From assembly GCA_934409175.1 (NCBI GenBank), contig CAKRVX010000051.1:1-14022 (forward strand): a stretch of 14,022 nt of DNA. Direction: 5' to 3'. A program made the translations under genes and the position numbers. Of this stretch, positions 1-7,475 are shown one piece after another (the first letter of the stretch is position 1; every line of letters starts with the position of its first letter). The notes under the pieces were generated by a model. It ran no database searches. It was not told where the DNA came from and saw nothing but the letters and a program-made list of their open reading frames with translations. This stretch comes from an uncultured Blautia sp. Its GTDB lineage: Bacteria; Bacillota; Clostridia; Lachnospirales; Lachnospiraceae.

Positions 1-215
1 GAGTTCTTTTTCATGATCTTGCGAATTACGCCCATGGAAATAACTGCTGCCGGAATGGAAGCAGATACAGTCATACCTACACGCAGACCAAGATAAGCAT
101 TGGCTGCACCGAAGATAACTGCAAGGATAACACCCATGATGATGGATGTCACCGTAAATTCAGGTGTGATCTTGTCAGCCGGAATATACGGTTTGAACTC
201 TTTGTTTTTGTCCAT
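1..215 (-). CDS. OPT family oligopeptide transporter, N-terminal part only (cut by window edge)
   Basis: The visible 71 residues begin [21 protein letters not shown] hydrophobic segment follows (about residues 22-40), then the run [20 protein letters not shown] at about 37-56, which I recognise as the N-terminal signature of the OPT (oligopeptide transporter) family. These are inner-membrane proteins of 12 or more helices that take up short peptides or metal chelates. The start ATG at 215-213 has a good ribosome site (GGGAGAGG, about 5 nt upstream). A strong promoter lies at 256-284, so the gene probably starts its own transcript after the VWA gene ends. Most of the protein (normally 600 or more residues) lies beyond the left edge, so substrate and intactness cannot be judged. 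The family call is confident; the substrate is unknown. Confidence 0.85.
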   Translation of the reverse strand, partial: MDKNKEFKPYIPADKITPEFTVTSIIMGVILAVIFGAANAYLGLRVGMTVSASIPAAVISMGVIRKIMKKN

Positions 216-255
216 GATTTCCTCTCCCTTTTGTATTAATTTAGAAACATACTCC

Positions 256-284
256 ATTATAGCGAAATATGTACAAAAAGGCAA
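256..284 (-). promoter_or_regulatory. Sigma-A-type promoter for the OPT transporter gene
   Basis: On the minus strand, TTGCCT (279-284) is followed by a 17-nt spacer and a perfect TATAAT (256-261). Transcription would begin near 249, giving a leader of about 34 nt to the ATG at 215. The leader is too short for a riboswitch. The spacing and -10 match are excellent and the -35 is 4 of 6. No experiment supports it. Confidence 0.7.
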
Positions 285-349
285 GGTGAAAAAAATGGAT
301 TTTTATGCACTTTACCAAGTTATCGTGATAATTTGATAAATTTATGCCT

Positions 350-367
350 TGTTAGCACATTCTAACA
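350..367. repeat. Small inverted repeat after the VWA gene
   Basis: TGTTAG (350-355) and CTAACA (362-367) form a 6-bp stem around a 6-nt loop, 27 nt beyond the VWA stop codon. Read on the minus strand, no U-tract follows, so it would be a poor terminator for that gene. On the plus strand a run of seven T lies a few bases downstream, but no plus-strand gene precedes it. A second near-palindrome, TTATCGTGATAA, lies at 320-331, upstream of the OPT promoter. Either could be an operator or chance in AT-rich DNA. Confidence 0.3.
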
Positions 368-393
368 GCACATTTTTTTGTTATTTTGTCTGC

Positions 394-2187
394 TTATTCA
401 TCAGAATCCAGTTGTTTGATCAGGTATCGTCCGACAATTTTCGAAAAGTTCGAAATATCACGAATATAAGCAAAGTCTTTTCCAAATATCTTTTTTTCTG
501 TTTCAAGGTCCTTATCTTCCCCTGCAAAAACCCCCAGAACACTTACTCCCTGATTTCTCAGATGTCGGACTTCTGTAGCAGTATCTGTAATCGCATATTT
601 TCCCATATATGGTTCCGGATTTTTTGCGTGAGGTCTGTTTATGATCACATCGTAAGGTTTTCCATCACTTAATACAATCAGGATTTTTTTCTCTTCCGGC
701 CTCTGAAGCAATCCATAGCCGGTCGTTTTAATAGCAAGCCCGTCCCTGTTGTTGGAAGAAGTTACATAGTTAAAAATATTTTCATTTGCAGACTGAGGAT
801 CATCATATTCACGAAATCTGTGCAGGATTGTGTAATCCCAGAACGTGCAGAAACTCATAACTCTGTGTGGAAGATTTACATTGCTCAATGCTTCACTTAT
901 GATATACGCCTGCAATGCCACCTCTCCCTGTCTTGCCATCTGGGAGCCGCTGGCATCAATCAGCACATCCACCACAAAGTCCGAAGCATCCGATTTCAGT
1001 TCCCTTTTAAACAGATTTGCCTCACTGCTTCTTCCCACTCTCCATAACCGTGACGGAATAATCGTTCCTCTGTCCGAAAGTACTTCCTGCGTCTCACTTT
1101 TTAAAACCAGTGTTTTTCTCAGAAGATCTGTCAGAGATGTGATATTTTGCTTCACTATCCTGTGCTTATCATGGTAGAGCCAGATATTTTTGTTTTTCAA
1201 ACGCACTGCATACTCATACTGATAATTACGTTTCACCGGATTCTTAAGGATTCCTTCTGTAAAATAAAGGCTGCAATCCCTGTGCAATTCTCTGCACATC
1301 AGATAATTCATCCGTTTCTCTTCTGCCGGTGTGAGATAGGTTTTTCCGAAGTTCAGTTCCACATAAGTATACGCTTTCTCCAATTCTTCTTCTGTAAGGA
1401 TGGTAATTTTATGTTTCGCCTGACGTTCTTTTTCCATCTTCTCAGTGACAGAAGTATCTTCCATATCCGTAATCTTATCTGTCATCTGTTCAATATAACT
1501 TTCCAGAGCTTCCTCATAGAGTTCTTCTGTAAGAAAATCCTCCCAGTTATATTCGGTCAGTTCTTCCATGGTTACAGCCATAACCTGCTCCAGAGTTCCA
1601 TGGATTTTCTCAAAGTCCGGATCAACAACAGTATTATAGAGTTGATCGATCACGCGGATCAGTTCCAGGGTATCTTTGGCATTCCGTGCCTCATAAACCT
1701 TGTTTCTGATTTTCCCAAGCTTCTCCTCCACCTGATGATGACCATTCTCCAGCCGGTCTCTTAAAACAGCAATCTTTAAACGCCCCAGAATATCCCCATA
1801 AGCCGGCATCTGTTCAAATTCCTGGTCCAGAATATCTTCGAAAGCCTGTTTTTGCATTTCCCGCACACCTGGACGTTCCCGACAGATTTTTTCCCCGATT
1901 GCTTCTTCCACACACAATTGGGCAACTGCAGTCAGTTCTCCTTCTCCTGCCTGACAAAATACTTTCTTTACCAGATACAGCCCCAGCATATCTTTATCAT
2001 AATATTTTGCCAGCGCACCCTGTTTGATTCCATCGTACAGCGCAATTGCCTTTGAACGGAGATACAGGGAAATGTCTATTTTCATTTTTAATGAATAATC
2101 TCCGCTTATTGTCCAGAGCAAATTGCGGATTCTGTTTTCCAGTTCCAGACGACAATCATCAATTTCCACGATTTTCTCATGCTTCAT
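394..2187 (-). CDS. VWA-domain protein, NorD/CobT-like partner of a MoxR-type ATPase
   Basis: A protein of 597 residues, with no signal peptide or membrane segment seen. The first 400 residues or so are charged, probably helical, and acidic around 200-250. The last 190 residues form a von Willebrand A domain with a MIDAS metal site: DASGS at 411-415, an RDGLAIK segment near 481-487, and LSDGKPYD with the aspartate at 508. This resembles the C-terminal domains of NorD and CobT, which work with the AAA+ proteins NorQ and CobS in metal insertion or protein activation. The AAA+ gene lies directly upstream and overlaps, so the two should form a complex. No nor, cob or chelatase gene is near, so the client is unknown. 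Three in-frame ATGs begin the frame (2196, 2193, 2187). I chose 2187 because AAGGGA lies 8 nt upstream of it and is too close to the others; the overlap is then 11 nt. Confidence 0.85.
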   Translation of the reverse strand: MKHEKIVEIDDCRLELENRIRNLLWTISGDYSLKMKIDISLYLRSKAIALYDGIKQGALAKYYDKDMLGLYLVKKVFCQAGEGELTAVAQLCVEEAIGEKICRERPGVREMQKQAFEDILDQEFEQMPAYGDILGRLKIAVLRDRLENGHHQVEEKLGKIRNKVYEARNAKDTLELIRVIDQLYNTVVDPDFEKIHGTLEQVMAVTMEELTEYNWEDFLTEELYEEALESYIEQMTDKITDMEDTSVTEKMEKERQAKHKITILTEEELEKAYTYVELNFGKTYLTPAEEKRMNYLMCRELHRDCSLYFTEGILKNPVKRNYQYEYAVRLKNKNIWLYHDKHRIVKQNITSLTDLLRKTLVLKSETQEVLSDRGTIIPSRLWRVGRSSEANLFKRELKSDASDFVVDVLIDASGSQMARQGEVALQAYIISEALSNVNLPHRVMSFCTFWDYTILHRFREYDDPQSANENIFNYVTSSNNRDGLAIKTTGYGLLQRPEEKKILIVLSDGKPYDVIINRPHAKNPEPYMGKYAITDTATEVRHLRNQGVSVLGVFAGEDKDLETEKKIFGKDFAYIRDISNFSKIVGRYLIKQLDSDE

Positions 2188-3097
2188 ATACATCATCCCT
2201 TGTCCAGTCAGCCGGAATTCTGGTACTTACCACATCCTCTACAATTTCCTTTTCGAAAATATCGAATGTTTTATTTACAACACCCATGGTAACTGCTTTT
2301 CTTGGCGAAAGTCCGGTTTCTATAATCTTTATGGCAGCAAGCAGCCCTCTCAGATCCAGTGATTTCGTTGAAATTTCACTGTTTGCGGCTTTCAGCTGCA
2401 GATCCATAAATACACCGATAAACTGATCTCTTGCATTTTCTTTTACATTTGGAAACATTTTCCGAAAAATAAATTCCAGAGATCCTTCTGTCTGAGCAGG
2501 CATGTCAATAACAATAAATCTGGATACCAGTGCTTCATTCAATTCTTTGGTTCCTGCATATCCATAATTCATGGTTCCGATAAAACGTGCAGCAGGATGA
2601 AGATCTATCTTGTTGTAGCCTGGTACATCAATAGAACGTCTGTAATCCAATGTGGCATGAAGCACAGATACCGCATCATTTTTTGCCATATTGATTTCAT
2701 CAAGGATTCCAAATCCACCGTATTCCGCACACTGATAGATTGTTCCTTTACGAAGTTTCACCTCATTATCCACAAATGTATCCGTTCCTATCAGATCTCC
2801 ACTATTCGTATTTACATGGAAAGAAACATTATACGCCGGCCTGTTAAAAATGTAAGCCAGATTTTCTGCCAGAATATTTTTTCCTGTAGCTTTGGGACCT
2901 GTAAGTAAAAGATTCTCTCCTTTAAGTAACCCTGCAATGGCCATTTCCAGAATATCTTTTCCATAAAACGGAATCGATGGTTTCACGATCCTGTCCATTG
3001 CTTCCGGTGCTACTTCATATTGTCTTCGAAATTCTTCCACTCTTTTTATAAGTTCAGGAGAAACCTGCTGTTCCTCCAAAAATCTCAGTTCTTCCAT
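2177..3097 (-). CDS. MoxR/NorQ/CobS-type AAA+ ATPase
   Basis: A 306-residue single-domain AAA+ protein. Visible motifs are Walker A GPKATGKN (67-74), Walker B ILDE (131-134), sensor 1 asparagine in GTMNY (Asn177), a probable arginine finger in SRF (Arg193) and a sensor 2-like arginine at about 250. Order and length fit the MoxR-type group (NorQ, CobS, RavA relatives), which use ATP to remodel partners together with a VWA protein. The VWA gene follows with overlapping reading frames, as expected for such a pair. Walker A ends GKN instead of GKT or GKS, replacing the residue that normally helps hold Mg2+. The start ATG has a strong ribosome site (AGGAGG, about 5 nt upstream). The gene lies 122 nt after glnN, beyond a hairpin terminator. 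No convincing promoter is seen there, so it may depend on read-through or a weak promoter. Function in the cell is unknown. Confidence 0.88.
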   Translation of the reverse strand: MEELRFLEEQQVSPELIKRVEEFRRQYEVAPEAMDRIVKPSIPFYGKDILEMAIAGLLKGENLLLTGPKATGKNILAENLAYIFNRPAYNVSFHVNTNSGDLIGTDTFVDNEVKLRKGTIYQCAEYGGFGILDEINMAKNDAVSVLHATLDYRRSIDVPGYNKIDLHPAARFIGTMNYGYAGTKELNEALVSRFIVIDMPAQTEGSLEFIFRKMFPNVKENARDQFIGVFMDLQLKAANSEISTKSLDLRGLLAAIKIIETGLSPRKAVTMGVVNKTFDIFEKEIVEDVVSTRIPADWTRDDVYEA

Positions 3098-3147
3098 TTC
3101 ATCCTCCTCAGCTTTATGTAACCATTATGGTCCAGTTTAAGTTTCAT

Positions 3148-3185
3148 AAAGAGGCTGCTCATCTGATCAGATTAACAGCCTCTTT
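3148..3185 (-). terminator. Hairpin terminator after glnN
   Basis: A perfect 10-bp stem (AAAGAGGCTG at 3148-3157, CAGCCTCTTT at 3176-3185) encloses an 18-nt loop. The loop itself contains a perfect 12-bp palindrome, ATCTGATCAGAT (3161-3172). It begins 34 nt after the glnN stop on the minus strand. The U-tract is weak (the arm ends CTCTTT and ATG follows), so termination may be incomplete and let some transcripts reach the AAA+ gene. Confidence 0.6.
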
Positions 3186-3200
3186 CTATAACATCACTCT

Positions 3201-3217
3201 ATATTCTTACAGAATAT
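3201..3217 (-). repeat. AT-rich inverted repeat directly after the glnN stop
   Basis: ATATTCT (3201-3207) and AGAATAT (3211-3217) form a perfect 7-bp stem with a 3-nt loop, starting 2 nt past the glnN stop codon. It is AT-rich and lacks a U-tract. It might shield the mRNA 3' end or add to the terminator that follows. The role is a guess. Confidence 0.35.
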
Positions 3218-3219
3218 TT

Positions 3220-5340
3220 TTAAACTTCAAAAACAAGATCTCCGTAAGATGGCATTGGCCACATTTCTTTGTCTACGATCATTTCCAGCTCATCTACCGG
3301 CTCACGTAAGGCTTCCATTGCAGGAACGACTTTCTCCCTGCAGAATACTGCTCTGTCACGTCCTTCTGCATATTCAGGAATCTTCTCAACCAGTTTGCTC
3401 AGTTTGCTCATGGCACTGTTGGTACTCTTTAAAAGTCTGGATGCCTTCTTGAGCAGATCAAGCTGTACACTGACGTCGATCAGTCCTTCTCCCGCCATTT
3501 TCACTGTATTGATAGATTCTCCCAGAACAGTGGTATATCTGATCACTGCCGGAATGATCTGCTTCGTTGCAATATCGATCATTGTCTTTGCTTCAATATT
3601 GATTGCTTTGGAATAAATCTCGTATTTAATCTCTGCACGAGATTCAAGTTCGGCTCTGGAGAATACGTCAAATGATTCAAACAGCTTTACTGATTTCTCT
3701 GTAGTAAGTGCCGGAATCGCATCTACCATACTCGGAAGAATCGGAAGTCCGCGGCGTTTAGCTTCTTTTTCCCATTCAGGTGCATATCCGTTTCCATTAA
3801 ATACAATTCTCTGATGCTCTGTTGCATACTCTTTGATCAGATCATGTACCGCAAGTTCAAAATCAGGTGCATTCTCCAGGCGGTCGCACGCCTCTTTAAA
3901 TACTTCTGCAGTAATCGTGTTCAGTACTACGTTGCATCCGGAAATAGAATCCCTTGATCCTACCATACGGAATTCAAATTTGTTTCCTGTAAATGCGAAA
4001 GGAGAAGTACGATTACGGTCTGTTGCATCCTTCATAAAATCCGGAAGAGTCTTAACACCAGTCTCAAGCTTACTTCCTTTCTTACTGTGTGTAGCTGTTC
4101 CTGTGTTGATCAGCTGTTCCAGTACATCTTCGAGCTGTTCTCCAAGGAATACGGAAATAACTGCCGGTGGTGCTTCATGTCCACCAAGTCTCTGGTCATT
4201 TCCAACATCTGCTGCTGATTCACGGAGAAGGTCTGCATGCTCATCTACTGCTTTCAGGATACAGGTGAGAACCAGAAGGAACTGGATATTATCATGTGGT
4301 GTTTTACCCGGATCCAGAAGATTGATTCCGTCATCAGTGGTAAGTGACCAGTTATTGTGCTTACCAGATCCATTTACACCTGCAAATGGCTTCTCGTGGA
4401 GAAGGCAGCGCATTCCATGGCGACTGGCTACTTTCTTAAGAATACGCATCATCATCTGATTCTGGTCTGCTGCAATATTCACCGGTGCATAAATCGGTGC
4501 AAGTTCATGCTGTGCAGGGGCAACTTCATTATGCTGTGTCTTGGCCGGTACACCAAGTCGCCAGCATTCTTCATTTACTTCTTTCATATATGCGGAAATT
4601 CTCTGACGAATACTTCCGAAATAGTGATCATCCATTTCCTGACCCTTAGGCGGCATAGCGCCAAATAATGTTCTGCCTGTATAGATCAGATCCTTTCTCT
4701 GAAGCCATTTTTCTTTGTCTACCAGAAAATATTCCTGTTCTGCTCCAACTGAAGGAATAACTTTTTTGGAAGTAGTATTTCCAAAAAGTCTCAGAAGACG
4801 GAGAGCCTGGGTGTTGATTGCTTCCATAGAACGGAGAAGTGGTGTTTTCTGATCAAGGGCTTCTCCCGTATAAGAACAGAATGCTGTAGGAATACACAGT
4901 GTTCCGCCTGCTGCATCATGACGTACAAATGCCGGAGATGTACAGTCCCATGCTGTATATCCTCTTGCCTCAAAAGTAGCTCTTAATCCACCGGACGGAA
5001 ATGATGAAGCATCCGGTTCCCCTTTGATCAGTTCTTTTCCGGAGAAAGACATCAGAACCTTGCCATTTTCCATTGGAGTGGAAATAAAAGCATCGTGTTT
5101 CTCTGCTGTCACACCGGTAAGGGGCTGAAACCAGTGACTGTAGTGTGTTGCACCCTTTTCAATGGCCCACTCTTTCATCTCATGTGCTACTACATCTGCG
5201 ATTTCCATAGACAGCTCCTTGCCTTCTTCTATGGTTTTTTTCAATTCTTTGTAGATCTTCTTTGGAAGTCGTGCCTGCATGACGGAATCATTAAACACGT
5301 CACATCCAAAAGTCTCTACTACATTGATATACTCACCCAT
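3220..5340 (-). CDS. glnN: Type III glutamine synthetase (GSIII)
   Basis: A cytoplasmic enzyme that joins ammonia to glutamate with ATP to make glutamine. At 706 residues it has the size of GSIII, well above type I (about 450). Hallmarks in order: [15 protein letters not shown] (114-128), the metal-binding [10 protein letters not shown] (199-208), [15 protein letters not shown] segment [18 protein letters not shown] (267-284), [18 protein letters not shown] (315-332), [14 protein letters not shown] (381-394) and [10 protein letters not shown] (453-462). All expected glutamate, histidine and arginine positions appear intact. A long C-terminal extension, typical of GSIII, fills the rest. The start ATG at 5340 has AGGAG 7 nt upstream, inside the end of the lipid kinase gene; the genes are separated by one base, so they are very probably co-transcribed. 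Regulation by nitrogen status is likely from family knowledge, but no known operator was identified. Confidence 0.96.
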   Translation of the reverse strand: MGEYINVVETFGCDVFNDSVMQARLPKKIYKELKKTIEEGKELSMEIADVVAHEMKEWAIEKGATHYSHWFQPLTGVTAEKHDAFISTPMENGKVLMSFSGKELIKGEPDASSFPSGGLRATFEARGYTAWDCTSPAFVRHDAAGGTLCIPTAFCSYTGEALDQKTPLLRSMEAINTQALRLLRLFGNTTSKKVIPSVGAEQEYFLVDKEKWLQRKDLIYTGRTLFGAMPPKGQEMDDHYFGSIRQRISAYMKEVNEECWRLGVPAKTQHNEVAPAQHELAPIYAPVNIAADQNQMMMRILKKVASRHGMRCLLHEKPFAGVNGSGKHNNWSLTTDDGINLLDPGKTPHDNIQFLLVLTCILKAVDEHADLLRESAADVGNDQRLGGHEAPPAVISVFLGEQLEDVLEQLINTGTATHSKKGSKLETGVKTLPDFMKDATDRNRTSPFAFTGNKFEFRMVGSRDSISGCNVVLNTITAEVFKEACDRLENAPDFELAVHDLIKEYATEHQRIVFNGNGYAPEWEKEAKRRGLPILPSMVDAIPALTTEKSVKLFESFDVFSRAELESRAEIKYEIYSKAINIEAKTMIDIATKQIIPAVIRYTTVLGESINTVKMAGEGLIDVSVQLDLLKKASRLLKSTNSAMSKLSKLVEKIPEYAEGRDRAVFCREKVVPAMEALREPVDELEMIVDKEMWPMPSYGDLVFEV

Positions 5341-5341
5341 T

Positions 5342-6301
5342 TTATTTCTCCTTTTTATTTATTAACGGGGAAATGCCAATTGATTTGGCTCCCTCGTTTT
5401 TTGTACTTTTCAGATATAGGTTCAGTGCTTCATGACAGTTTTCAATTTCTACCTGCGTATGATCACCTCCAAATTCACCGTCCAGAGTCCATGATACGGA
5501 TTCTTCAGAAGTAATTGTCAGTCTGGCTGATTTAAAAGAATGGATCAGATCTGTGTTATCTTCCGCTGTCAGCATAGCTGTCATGATCTCCTGCAGCTCC
5601 AGCGGATTCTTAGGCCTTGTAATCATCGTCACTTCAAAAAGTCCATCATTCATATCCACATTCTTTCCTGTAAGATTCTTAAATCCTCCCACAGATCTGG
5701 AATTGGTGATCATTCCAAAAATGAAATCATCTTCTACCGTTAATTCCTCTGATTCAATTTTCATACGGTATGATTTAATATCGAAGAGTCGTTTAACCCC
5801 TTCCAGAAGATATGCTACATGTCCAAGAATATTTTTAAGATCCTGATCTGTCTGATAAGCTACATCTGTGAATAGACCGAAAGCTGCTATATATGTAAAG
5901 CTCTGGTTATTGAAACGGCCGATATCGCAATGATAAAGTTCCTCTGTCATAATCATTGAGGCTGCCTTTGTCATATTTTTCGGCATAAAGAGACTGTTTG
6001 CAAAATCGTTGGTACTTCCTGCCGGAATGTATCCGATAGGAATGGAGCTTCGCTTCTCCATAACTCCTGTAACTACCTCATCAAGAGTGCCATCACCGCC
6101 ACTGCATACGATAAGATCCACTTTATCTTCGTATTCTTTGGCTTTTTCATAAGCATCTCTTGGTTTCTGAGTGGAATAAATAATTACTTCGTAACCGCCT
6201 TTATTAAAAATGTCTACTATATCAAGCAGGTGTGTTTTGATTTTGCCTTTGCCTGCTTTCGGGTTGAAAACAAAAAGCATTTTCTTATCCATTTCGAACA
6301 T
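5342..6301 (-). CDS. Diacylglycerol kinase family lipid kinase (YegS/BmrU-like)
   Basis: A 319-residue protein of the DAGK catalytic family. It should phosphorylate diacylglycerol or a related lipid, returning it to phospholipid synthesis at the membrane face; the exact lipid is not known for most members. Motifs: FNPKAGKGK near the N-terminus (12-20), the nucleotide-binding SGGDGTLDE (67-75), [10 protein letters not shown] (92-101), DMNDGLFEV (216-224) and LDGE (273-276) in the C-terminal lobe. Length is normal for the family. The start is uncertain. ATG 6301 is only 2 nt from the AGGAG site, while a second in-frame ATG at 6292 is 11 nt away and begins [14 protein letters not shown], the usual N-terminus; 6292 may be the real start. 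The gene is first in a unit with glnN, driven by the strong promoter at 6361-6389. Confidence 0.92.
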   Translation of the reverse strand: MFEMDKKMLFVFNPKAGKGKIKTHLLDIVDIFNKGGYEVIIYSTQKPRDAYEKAKEYEDKVDLIVCSGGDGTLDEVVTGVMEKRSSIPIGYIPAGSTNDFANSLFMPKNMTKAASMIMTEELYHCDIGRFNNQSFTYIAAFGLFTDVAYQTDQDLKNILGHVAYLLEGVKRLFDIKSYRMKIESEELTVEDDFIFGMITNSRSVGGFKNLTGKNVDMNDGLFEVTMITRPKNPLELQEIMTAMLTAEDNTDLIHSFKSARLTITSEESVSWTLDGEFGGDHTQVEIENCHEALNLYLKSTKNEGAKSIGISPLINKKEK

Positions 6302-6323
6302 TTCTCCTTTTTTCAGGGTTTAA

Positions 6324-6346
6324 TTGTGTGATTTTGGCACACACAA
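6324..6346 (-). promoter_or_regulatory. Inverted repeat in the leader of the lipid kinase-glnN unit
   Basis: TTGTGTG (6324-6330) and CACACAA (6340-6346) form a perfect 7-bp inverted repeat with a 9-nt centre. It lies just downstream of the promoter's expected start point (near 6354) and upstream of the ribosome site (about 6304-6309). That position suits a repressor operator or an mRNA hairpin. I do not recognise it as the site of a named regulator. Confidence 0.4.
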
Positions 6347-6360
6347 ATTTCTATTTATAT

Positions 6361-6389
6361 AATATAAAAAAAAAGGTTGGAAAAGTCAA
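6361..6389 (-). promoter_or_regulatory. Strong sigma-A-type promoter for the lipid kinase-glnN unit
   Basis: On the minus strand, TTGACT (6384-6389) and TATATT (6361-6366) are separated by exactly 17 nt, each matching 5 of 6 consensus bases. The spacer is T-rich. Transcription would start near 6354, about 52 nt before the first ATG. This is the best promoter in the window. Confidence 0.75.
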
Positions 6390-6410
6390 TGGGGTTTTAT
6401 GTGCAAAAAG

Positions 6411-6495
6411 TTTGGGGATGGCAGGAAATATTTTTGGTTTCCTGTCTGTTTACCAGCTGTGAATTTCTCAGACTGATAGTAGAATTTGGGGATGG
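6411..6495. repeat. 11-bp direct repeat pair in the divergent intergenic region
   Basis: TTTGGGGATGG occurs at 6411-6421 and again at 6485-6495, a period of 74 nt. The bases that follow are also similar (CAGGAAATAT and AAAGATAT). G-rich runs like this are unusual in the AT-rich surroundings. The pair could be binding sites for a regulator of either divergent gene, or the remains of a small duplication. Confidence 0.4.
6420..6446. repeat. Hairpin between the two divergent promoters
   Basis: GGCAGGAAA (6420-6428) pairs with TTTCCTGTC (6438-6446): nine pairs including one G-U, with a 9-nt loop. It overlaps the first direct-repeat copy and lies upstream of the lipid kinase -35 box. No gene ends here on either strand, so it is unlikely to be a working terminator. 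An operator or relic structure is possible. Confidence 0.35.
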
Positions 6496-6500
6496 AAAGA

Positions 6501-6506
6501 TATAAT
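6501..6506 (+). promoter_or_regulatory. Possible -10 box for the HAD phosphatase gene
   Basis: A perfect TATAAT lies 72 nt before the HAD start codon on the plus strand. No good -35 box sits 16-18 nt upstream (AGTAGA is at the expected place), so the assignment is weak. The divergent layout still requires a plus-strand promoter somewhere in 6302-6578. Confidence 0.3.
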
Positions 6507-6578
6507 GTTGCATGATAGAATAAAAATTGTTGTTAAAAGAATTTGGAAATTTGTTTATTTATAGAGAGGACTTTTATT

Positions 6579-7373
6579 ATGGTTAAACTGATTGCTTCTG
6601 ATATAGATGGAACTTTGGTGAAGGATGGGACTCTGGCGATTGACAGAGAATATATGGATGTAATTGGAAAGCTGATTGATAAGGGCATTATTTTTGTTGC
6701 CTGTTCGGGAAGGCAGTATCGTAGTGAAAGGAAACTGTTTGCTCCAATTGCAGACAGACTGCTTTACATTTCAGATGGAGGAACTGTTGTGCGAACCCCA
6801 AAAGAAATTCTGAAAGTACATACTATGCCAGATGAAATCTGGAAGGGTATGTGTTCTATGGTTCAGGAAAACATGCCTTCCTGTGATTACTTTGTATCTA
6901 CACCCGATTGCAGTTTTGCCGAAGATGGCGGAAGCCGGATGTTTCACTGGCTGAGAGATTCCTATGGGTATGATATACGCGAAGTACCCGAAATGCTAAA
7001 GCTTAAAGGACAGCAGATCATCAAGTTTTCTGTTTATCATCCGAATGCCTGTGAAGAAATATGTGCCCCTTTATTTACACCTGCATGGAAAGATAAAGTA
7101 ACTTTAGTCGCTGCCGGCAAAGAATGGGTAGATTGTACTTCTCCAAATTCCGGAAAAGGTCCCGCTCTTGACTTTCTGCAAAGACATCTCGGCATTTCAC
7201 CTGCAGAAACCTGCACCTTCGGAGATAACCTCAACGACATCGAAATGCTACAGAACGCCGGTTACAGCTACGCAGTCTCCAACTCCCGCCCCGAAGTACA
7301 AGCCGCTGCCAAAGATACCTGCCCGCCATACTGGGATAATGGGGTTCTGCAAATTTTAAAAACTTTCCTGTAA
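6579..7373 (+). CDS. Cof-type HAD-IIB sugar-phosphate-like phosphatase
   Basis: A cytoplasmic 264-residue hydrolase of the haloacid dehalogenase superfamily, Cof subfamily, which removes phosphate from small metabolites such as sugar phosphates or flavin intermediates. Catalytic motifs: DIDGT with nucleophile Asp8 and acid/base Asp10, CSGR with Ser43, Lys193 in SGKGPAL, and GDNLND with Asp216 and Asp220. The length and the cap region between motifs II and III fit subclass IIB. The frame can be extended upstream to a TTG at 6543, but ATG 6579 is right: it begins MVKLIASDIDGTL and has AGAGAGGA 8 nt upstream. It is the only plus-strand gene, standing alone and ending before a hairpin. The substrate cannot be predicted. 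Codons in the last 180 bases are notably richer in C than in the first half. Confidence 0.93.
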   Translation: MVKLIASDIDGTLVKDGTLAIDREYMDVIGKLIDKGIIFVACSGRQYRSERKLFAPIADRLLYISDGGTVVRTPKEILKVHTMPDEIWKGMCSMVQENMPSCDYFVSTPDCSFAEDGGSRMFHWLRDSYGYDIREVPEMLKLKGQQIIKFSVYHPNACEEICAPLFTPAWKDKVTLVAAGKEWVDCTSPNSGKGPALDFLQRHLGISPAETCTFGDNLNDIEMLQNAGYSYAVSNSRPEVQAAAKDTCPPYWDNGVLQILKTFL

Positions 7374-7392
7374 ATAATCGGTATAACGCTTT

Positions 7393-7428
7393 ACAAACTC
7401 CCGAAGTTCCACTGCTCCGGGAGTTTGT
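7393..7428. terminator. Bidirectional terminator between the HAD gene and trpA
   Basis: A perfect 11-bp stem (ACAAACTCCCG at 7393-7403, CGGGAGTTTGT at 7418-7428) with a 14-nt loop sits between two convergent genes. It is 20 nt after the HAD stop and about 48 nt after the trpA stop. The T-rich tail (GTTTGTTGTATT) is better on the plus strand. The minus-strand tail (GTTTGTAAAG) is weaker, but this is the only clear hairpin after the trp operon. Confidence 0.7.
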
Positions 7429-7475
7429 TGTATTACACAGAAACATAATTGATTTCACGTACATTTTTAATATAC

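Noticed and set aside
100-336. Plus-strand open frame (78 codons) across the OPT start and its promoter
   Set aside because: It covers the opposite strand of a recognisable OPT N-terminus and of a strong promoter, with no supporting features.
1147-1764. Plus-strand open frame (205 codons) opposite the VWA gene
   Set aside because: Its Phe/Ile/His-rich composition is what the antisense of a Glu/Lys-rich helical protein gives. No motif is visible, and the minus-strand frame has clear VWA motifs.
3124-3129. CATAAT as a -10 box for the AAA+ gene
   Set aside because: No usable -35 box was found at 16-18 nt, and the element sits within a local CCATAATGG palindrome. The support is too weak to annotate.
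3833-4459. Plus-strand open frame (208 codons) opposite glnN
   Set aside because: It is Ser/Arg-rich antisense of a highly conserved enzyme, with no domain or ribosome site.
6543-6578. Twelve-residue N-terminal extension of the HAD protein from a TTG codon
   Set aside because: The ribosome site AGAGAGGA lies inside this stretch, correctly placed for ATG 6579, and the family starts directly before DIDGT.
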